Assembly: GCA_030407315.1 (NCBI GenBank)
Contig: JALQPE010002623.1
Location: 1 to 64,000 of the forward strand
Length of the DNA stretch: 64,000 bases
Origin: Asparagopsis taxiformis
Lineage: Eukaryota > Rhodophyta > Florideophyceae > Bonnemaisoniales > Bonnemaisoniaceae
Direction of reading: 5' to 3'
A program made the position numbers and the translations under genes. The notes below the pieces were generated by a model. That model was not told the origin of the DNA. It did no database searches and worked only from the letters and a program-made list of their open reading frames with translations. Shown piece by piece: positions 61,951 to 64,000 of the stretch (the stretch's first letter is position 1; the number at the start of each line of letters is the position of its first letter).

Positions 61951-63118
61951 CTACATACCAAGACAAACTTTTCCAACATCACCAATCAGTTCAGAGTCAG
62001 GCTCATTCCAATCAAAGAAGGGACCCAATTTGACCACACGACCAACTCCTGGGAAGTTCTCATGGGCGGTTGCCACCAAAACTTCTTCGCGATCTGCAAA
62101 TTGGTCCAGGAAAGAAAGTCTGGATTGAATGCCTTGACTAGGGTCTGAGTCGATCCTCACTGACCATTCGGATGTTGAATTTGATCCCACTATACCATAT
62201 GAACAGCGACATAACGACATGACGACACTCACGTTAGACACCTTCTTTAGTAGCTGGAAAAATAATAGAAGTGCAGTCCATTCTATACCTTTGTTCTGAA
62301 CACGTCTCCAGAGTATACGAATCTTCTTTTCTCGAGCTCAAAGAAATAGAAGCATGACCAGGTGTATGGCCAGGAGTCGCCAGGAATCTCAAGCCACGAA
62401 GAGGACGTTCGTTATACTCAACTATAACAAGACGTCCTGCACGCTCATACATGGGAATGTTCCTTAGATAGATAACTTGAATCTCAGCTGAGATTATGCG
62501 ATAGCAAGGGGAGAGAAACACAGTTCATGTCAGATAGACGAGAAGGAAATTCAATGGAATAAGATATCATTTTCAGGAGAATACGTACTCATAAAACCGG
62601 ACTCAGTATCGCGAGGAGCTGTCCAGAATTCGTGCTCAATTCTTGTGATATACAATTTTGCATTTGGATACACCAGAGAGCCATCTGCCTGTGTGAGACC
62701 CCAATGTGGTCAGGATGGCCGTGGGAGAGAACGACTGAATCAATAGTTTCTGGTTCAATTCCGGCAAGTTTCATGTTCGCAACTGCCAGACCTGCAGACT
62801 CAAACAGACCAGTTCCATTAAATTCTGGGGTATTGGCCGCACCTGCATCGAACAGAATGCGGTTGAACGGAGTATCGACGATGAAGACATTGAGACCGAC
62901 AACGGTGGGATTTGTTTGTCGAAAGGCAAACTTTACAGCACGTTCTACGGACGAGGGGGAACATTGAGAAAATCTTGCCGGAAGATGACATTTCCATCAT
63001 TTATTGCTGTTACATTCATTCTACCAACAGAAAATATGTAAGTCGATGGATTGCGATTGCATTGCGACGCGACAAGACAGAGTGTGAGCGAAATTGACAG
63101 CGTGAACAGGCGAAACAT
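61951..63118 (-). pseudogene. Secreted metallo-beta-lactamase-fold hydrolase with three frameshifts
   Basis: The ATG at 63118 starts a signal peptide (MFRLFTLSISLTLCLVASQC) followed by MBL-type sequence. The family motifs appear in order: FIVDTPFNRILFDAGAANTP, the metal-binding SHGHPDHIG (HxHxDH), ADGSLVYPNAKLYITRIEHE then FW, TPGHTPGHASISL, SGDVF, and a C-terminal ATAHENFPGVGRVVKLGPFF. Reading through needs one base more in each of three runs: G5 at 62955-62959, C4 at 62699-62702 and T4 at 62327-62330 (plus strand). An intron (62588-62489) and a doubtful 35-nt one near 62288-62254 are inferred. Either a recent pseudogene or homopolymer errors in the assembly. Metal ligands are otherwise intact; the substrate is unknown. 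Confidence 0.75.
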
Positions 63119-63352
63119 GGTTGATAGTTCTCAAAAGATGGGTGGTTTTATTAGTGGAAGTTGTGAACGGGCTTCAAAGTAGGTCTATTTATATAGATAC
63201 AACAAAGTGCAGTGGTTGATTCATTCCACAAAACATTTGAAGTACGTTAAGTCGAGAGCTACATTCCGTTTCGCGAAGGAAGTGCGTGAGTTTTGGTCAT
63301 GTAACTTGACAGCACTACTGACATGACCATGAAAGAAAGGATGACATCAGAT
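63119..63352. promoter_or_regulatory. Upstream region of the MBL gene
   Basis: About 230 bp upstream of the ATG, AT-rich. A TATATAG sequence on the minus strand near 63193-63199 could be a TATA box for the MBL gene. Confidence 0.3.
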
Positions 63353-63895
63353 CTAGATGTATAGTGGAATTGAACAATAATGTATACGATGCAGTGACCT
63401 TATGTCATTAGGAACGGGAGACACCAAACTGCCGAAAAACCTTTCACCCACAATTTCTTGTATATGCGTGTATACAAGTGTACATTGGAGTGGACGAAGT
63501 TGTGCTGAAATAATTTCTCTGCCAAGACACACTACAGGAAGAAAGTTCCGTTGCTCGTGTAGTAGTTGGCAAATATGCTGAATTTTAGGAGTTGCGAGAG
63601 GACGTTTCGGTGGTATCTTAGTTGTAACCTCCAGATGTTCAACATGATGGCGACATTTGATTATTAGAATATCCCTGGACATAGACAGCGTAGAAAGGCA
63701 AAGGCAAGTGGTGACTTGAATTAAGAGATGCTGATAGAATTTTGGAAGAGTACTATCGCTCTTCAGTTTTATACACGTGGCAAGAGGAAGCGATTCATTT
63801 GGACCACATAAAGCTTTGGACAGCAGAGCTGGACATGTCAGCGGTACATTCCACCAATTACGATCAATTGCATGATTGTGTCGACGAGTTGCCAA
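63353..63895 (-). CDS. Hypothetical protein, weakly supported
   Basis: 180 codons, unrecognised. The composition is fairly protein-like (many Leu, Ile, His, Cys), with a predicted mix of helices and strands and no signal peptide. It lies upstream of the MBL gene on the same strand. There is no motif or repeat. It could be a lineage-specific gene, a fragment of a mobile element extending beyond the window, or a chance frame. Confidence 0.22.
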   Translation of the reverse strand: MATRRHNHAIDRNWWNVPLTCPALLSKALCGPNESLPLATCIKLKSDSTLPKFYQHLLIQVTTCLCLSTLSMSRDILIIKCRHHVEHLEVTTKIPPKRPLATPKIQHICQLLHEQRNFLPVVCLGREIISAQLRPLQCTLVYTHIQEIVGERFFGSLVSPVPNDIRSLHRIHYCSIPLYI

Positions 63896-64000
63896 GACAG
63901 AAACAGCGCTGCATCACTCTGCCAACCTCACAATTATTGTCCAAACGGCAGTGGCGTCATTGCCTGGGACCTTTCGCAATATTGAAGAACAAAATGTCTT

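Overview
The window looks like nuclear DNA of a photosynthetic eukaryote, most probably a florideophyte-type red alga (inference). The evidence is compact, mostly intronless eukaryotic genes with a few 44-100 nt GT-AG introns carrying CTAAC branch sites. There are plastid-type genes (an ABC1-like kinase and a plant/cyanobacterial-type HNH protein), secreted Hint-domain proteins, and nested LTR retrotransposons. No bacterial operons, CRISPR arrays or rRNA genes were seen.

Layout. 1-13254 is a block of nested LTR retrotransposons. A broken Ty3/gypsy element (1 to about 4.8 kb, minus strand) interrupts a Ty1/copia element, of which gag, the start of protease, the primer-binding site and one LTR remain (4813 to about 6195). 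A complete, apparently young Ty3/gypsy element occupies 6226-13254. It has two 232-bp LTRs that look identical, a 5-bp ATCCC target duplication, gag and pol on the minus strand, and an extra 486-codon gene on the opposite strand between pol and the 3' LTR. That antisense protein begins with a close copy of the histone H3 N-terminal tail, has residues matching a papain/C39-like cysteine peptidase (Q288, C294, H402, D417), and ends in a basic nuclear-localisation-like tail. This is the most unusual item in the window.

13.2-23.6 kb holds an ornithine-decarboxylase-like protein missing several cofactor motifs, a YIPF1/2-type Golgi protein, mitochondrial ribosomal protein uS17, a spliced four-helix MARVEL-like protein, a senescence/spartin-domain protein and a spliced two-finger C2H2 protein. 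23.6-28 kb is gene-poor. 28-40 kb holds a seven-helix membrane protein, a plastid-type HNH protein divergent from an ABC1 kinase, an SPFH protein, a GT34-like glycosyltransferase ending in RDEL, and two tandem secreted Hint-domain paralogues.

40-56 kb holds an alpha/beta hydrolase with TPR-like segments, a spliced 89-aa mitochondrial-type protein, a type II membrane protein, adjacent spliced genes for YOS1/IER3IP1 and Asterix/WDR83OS, a 685-aa orphan, a RING-GTPase-like fusion and a large multi-helix class 3 lipase. 56.2-61.0 kb is a large inverted repeat with 2.2-kb, nearly identical arms and a 311-bp spacer. Each arm carries one copy of a small acidic gene, transcribed outward. 61.9-63.1 kb is a secreted metallo-beta-lactamase-fold gene whose frame is broken by three single-base contractions, each in a homopolymer.

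Many host genes here serve the secretory pathway (YIPF, YOS1, Asterix, GT34-RDEL, Hint proteins, membrane lipase), but nothing suggests they are co-regulated. Splice joins were inferred by eye from splice signals and frame continuity.
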